DNA from: Actinomycetota bacterium
Lineage (GTDB): Bacteria; Actinomycetota; Thermoleophilia; Gaiellales; Gaiellaceae
Assembly: GCA_016870235.1 (NCBI GenBank)
Contig: VGCB01000075.1
Coordinates: forward strand, 1 to 8,913
DNA: 8,913 bases
Direction of reading: 5' to 3'
This document shows, piece after piece, positions 7,226 to 8,913 of the stretch; the first letter of the stretch is position 1, and each line of letters begins with the position of its first letter. The notes under the pieces were generated by a model. The model searched no databases. It was not told the origin of the DNA and was given only the letters and a program-made list of their open reading frames with translations. The position numbers and the translations under genes were made by a program.

Positions 7226-7246
7226 AAACCCGCAATTTCCGGGCTT
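7226..7246 (-). terminator. Weak terminator-like hairpin after the membrane-anchored protein gene
   Basis: Read on the - strand, AAGCCCG (7246-7240) pairs with CGGGTTT (7232-7226) around a 7-base loop, with one G-U pair. The U residues fall inside the stem and no U-tract follows. It sits about 43 nt beyond the stop of the gene ending at 7289 and before the nrdJ promoter region, so it could separate the two same-strand genes. Confidence 0.35.
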
Positions 7247-7288
7247 TTCGCGTGGGGCCTCTCTCTAGTGTACCGCGCCGCGGCGTCG

Positions 7289-7894
7289 CTACGGCGCCGA
7301 CGCCGGGTCTTCCTCCGGCGGGCTCTGATCGCGCATCCGGCGGCTCAGATAGCCGGCGCCACCGGCCGCGAAGAGGAGCACCGCAAGGCCTCCGAGGACG
7401 ATCAGCGGCACTGGCACCGAGGACGAGTCGGCGCTACCCGCCCCGGGATCGGGCTGCTCGCCGCTGCCGGCGTCCGGGCCGCCGGCGTCGCCACCGACGC
7501 TGCCGAACCCGCCGGTGTCGGTCGGATCGCCCGGCTTCGGTCCCGTGTCGGTCGTCTCGGTCGTGCCCGTCGGCGGCTTCCCGGCGCCGCCGCGGCCGGG
7601 GTCGGCCTCGTTGCGCTTCGCGAACTGGAGCGCCCGGTCGATGTCGTCCGGCGCCTGCGTGTAGTCGCGCAGGTCGTTCGGCAGGCCCTTGATCGCGTCC
7701 GTGTAGCAGGCTATCGGGTACAGGAAGTCGACCCGGGCGTCGGGGTACCAGTCGTCGACGATCGCTTTCGCGCAGTCGCCCGTGCCCGTCCATGTCGGCG
7801 GCACCGCCTCGTCGGCCGCCCACGCGGGCACGACGACGGCCAGCGCTGCGAGCGCCGAGAGAAGAAAGCGGATTGCGCGGTAGAGGATGTGCAC
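7289..7894 (-). CDS. Exported protein with C-terminal membrane anchor, function unknown
   Basis: A 201-residue protein starting at GTG; no other in-frame start lies nearby upstream. The N-terminus is a signal peptide (basic n-region with R6 and R10, hydrophobic core about 11-22, likely cleavage after PAWA at residue 26). A small extracytoplasmic domain (about 27-95) follows, with two cysteines, C41 and C63, that could form a disulfide, and a helical stretch ending DDIDRALQFAKR. Residues 96-160 are a Gly/Pro/Thr/Asp-rich linker with TETTDTG-like sequence. Residues 163-183 form a membrane helix, followed by SRRMR and a short acidic, proline-rich cytoplasmic tail. It would therefore be a type I single-pass protein displayed outside the cell. 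No strong ribosome binding site is visible. I do not recognise a characterised family, although the architecture is reminiscent of small hypothetical proteins in Thermoleophilia. It lies upstream of nrdJ on the same strand, but the gap argues against a tight operon. Confidence 0.8.
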   Translation of the reverse strand: MHILYRAIRFLLSALAALAVVVPAWAADEAVPPTWTGTGDCAKAIVDDWYPDARVDFLYPIACYTDAIKGLPNDLRDYTQAPDDIDRALQFAKRNEADPGRGGAGKPPTGTTETTDTGPKPGDPTDTGGFGSVGGDAGGPDAGSGEQPDPGAGSADSSSVPVPLIVLGGLAVLLFAAGGAGYLSRRMRDQSPPEEDPASAP

Positions 7895-7928
7895 GGACGG
7901 AGGCGCGGGGTCGTCGTACGAAGTCTTG

Positions 7929-7952
7929 CCACCCCGCGTGATGCGGGCGTGG
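7929..7952. repeat. Imperfect inverted repeat between divergent genes
   Basis: CCACCCCGC (7929-7937) and GCGGGCGTGG (7943-7952) pair with one bulged base around a 5-base loop. It lies in the 134-bp region between the divergent genes starting at 7894 and 8029. It could be an operator or a 5' leader hairpin of the - strand gene. Only the structure itself is supported. Confidence 0.3.
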
Positions 7953-8012
7953 ATGAAGAGTAAACGATTCGTAAGACGGCCCGTCGAGGCGTGCGGCGCT
8001 CGCCGGGGCGCC

Positions 8013-8021
8013 TGTTAGCGT
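8013..8021 (+). promoter_or_regulatory. Extended -10 promoter of the membrane protein gene, probably leaderless
   Basis: TGTTAGCGT contains an extended -10 TG, one base, and the hexamer TAGCGT (8016-8021). The hexamer ends seven bases before the ATG at 8029, so transcription would begin at or next to the start codon. This fits a leaderless mRNA, common in actinobacteria, and explains why no Shine-Dalgarno sequence precedes the gene. No clear -35 element is seen, as is usual with an extended -10. Confidence 0.5.
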
Positions 8022-8028
8022 CGACGCG

Positions 8029-8913
8029 ATGCGTGCGTCCGGGATCGAGTGGCGTGCGCTCGTTCTCTCACTCTGCGCCGCGTCCCTCCTCGGCTGGGGG
8101 GTGTTCTCGGGTGCCACTCCCGGGATGGCGGAGGTGTTCCTCGTCGGCGCCGCCGCCGCCGTGGCCGCCTGCGTCGCCGCCGTCCTCGTCGGAGCGCCGC
8201 GTCTCGGTCGCGCCGGGCTTGCCGTCGTCGCGGCCGTTGTCTGTCTTGTCGCCCTCGCCGCTCTCTCGCTGACGTGGTCGATCGCCCCGGATCGCAGCTG
8301 GGACGCCGTCAACCTCGGGCTCGCGTCGCTCGCCTTCCTCGTGCTCGGCGCGCTGGTCTCGGCCGCCGGCGGACGATGGGGCGCTCGTGTCACGCTCGTC
8401 GCGATCTCCGCTGTGGTCGTCGCCGCCCTTGTCTGGGCGCTCGCTGGCGTCGTCGTCCCGGCGCTCTTCCCCGAGGGCGATCGGATCGCGCGGCTCCGCG
8501 AGCCCCTCGGGCACGCGCCCGCGCTCTCGCTGCTCGCCGGGGCGCTGCTGCCGGTCGCCGGCAGCCTGCTGACGCAGCGTCCGGTCGCCCGGTCGCTCGG
8601 GACGCTCCTCGCGTACGGCGCGGTCGTGACGGTGATGCTGACGCAGTCGCGGGCCGGCGTGATCGCCTCCGTCGTCGTGGTGGCGCTCTGGGCCGCGCTC
8701 GCGGGCGAGCCGATCCTGCGGATCGCCCGGCTCCTGCCGGCGGTCGTCCCGGCAGTCGTCGTCGGCGCTCTCGCCTTCACGCAGTCGGCGCTCGTCGAGG
8801 ACGGAAGCGCGCGCGCCGATCGAGAGGACGCCGGCGTCCTCTTCGCGATCGTCGCGCTCGTCGGGGCGGCGATCGCCGTCGGCCTCGAGCTCCGGCTTCC
8901 CGTCGAGCGGATC
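8029..8913 (+). CDS. Polytopic membrane protein, O-antigen ligase/polymerase-like, 3' truncated
   Basis: The frame opens at ATG 8029 and stays open for 295 codons to the window edge. About ten hydrophobic helices can be placed at residues 9-27, 35-54, 62-83, 96-113, 120-143, 163-181, 190-205, 208-225, 235-252 and 268-286. Motifs resembling the O-antigen ligase (Wzy/WaaL, PF04932) family are LTWSIAPDRSW (81-91) after the third helix, LREPLGHAPALSLLAGALLP (156-175) and TQSRAGVIAS (205-214). Full members usually have 400-700 residues, so the second half, including the large extracytoplasmic loop, is missing. Such proteins join or polymerise lipid-linked glycans outside the inner membrane. In a Gram-positive-type organism the substrate would be an exopolysaccharide or cell-wall glycan rather than lipopolysaccharide. 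The gene is divergent from the anchored protein gene at 7289-7894. The membrane topology is clear; the family assignment is probable. Confidence 0.75.
   Translation, partial: MRASGIEWRALVLSLCAASLLGWGVFSGATPGMAEVFLVGAAAAVAACVAAVLVGAPRLGRAGLAVVAAVVCLVALAALSLTWSIAPDRSWDAVNLGLASLAFLVLGALVSAAGGRWGARVTLVAISAVVVAALVWALAGVVVPALFPEGDRIARLREPLGHAPALSLLAGALLPVAGSLLTQRPVARSLGTLLAYGAVVTVMLTQSRAGVIASVVVVALWAALAGEPILRIARLLPAVVPAVVVGALAFTQSALVEDGSARADREDAGVLFAIVALVGAAIAVGLELRLPVERI

Noticed and set aside
7109..7288. Cobalamin riboswitch or NrdR box upstream of nrdJ
   Set aside because: No B12-box-like sequence and no paired ACACTATAT-type boxes were found. A lone ACACTA half-match near 7266-7271 is not enough.
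7434..8780. 448-codon - strand frame over the divergent genes
   Set aside because: Its sequence is low-complexity Ala/Thr/Arg/Ser. It overlaps two better genes on opposite strands, one with a clear signal peptide and the other with membrane helices and family motifs.

Overview
The window is very GC-rich, with strong G/C third-position bias, three genes on mixed strands and long shadow frames. This suggests a high-GC actinobacterium. The class II ribonucleotide reductase exteins look actinobacterial, and the TAGC(A/G)T -10-like boxes and the small membrane-anchored protein remind me of the Thermoleophilia (Gaiella/Solirubrobacter relatives). That lineage call is an impression, not a proof.

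Layout: (1) 1-1346, + strand, the C-terminal part of a hydantoinase B/oxoprolinase-family protein whose start lies outside the window. (2) 1347-1870, a 524-bp gap between convergent genes. I see no gene in it, but it holds two overlapping GC hairpins right behind the hydantoinase stop and a perfect 17-bp palindrome 31 nt behind the nrdJ stop. (3) 1871-7108, - strand, a 1745-codon frame encoding an adenosylcobalamin-dependent (class II) ribonucleotide reductase, NrdJ, interrupted by two full-size inteins with LAGLIDADG endonuclease domains. Removing both (382 and 439 residues) leaves a normal 924-residue enzyme. (4) 7289-7894, - strand, an unrecognised exported protein anchored by a C-terminal membrane helix. 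(5) From 8029 to the window end, + strand, the N-terminal 295 residues of a polytopic membrane protein resembling the O-antigen ligase/polymerase family. It is divergent from gene 4 and probably read from a leaderless transcript.

The most interesting part is nrdJ. Intein 1 sits immediately before the redox-active N-terminal active-site cysteine, so that catalytic cysteine also serves as the +1 splicing nucleophile. A second extein cysteine lies at position -3, so the precursor carries a CSAC motif spanning the splice junction. This is the geometry of a disulfide that could hold splicing off under oxidising conditions. Intein 2 interrupts the conserved SK/TVNLP segment near the C-terminal side of the catalytic barrel. 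The enzyme is therefore inactive until both inteins are excised. Apart from nrdJ the genes have no obvious common pathway; the order looks like ordinary chromosomal neighbourhood.
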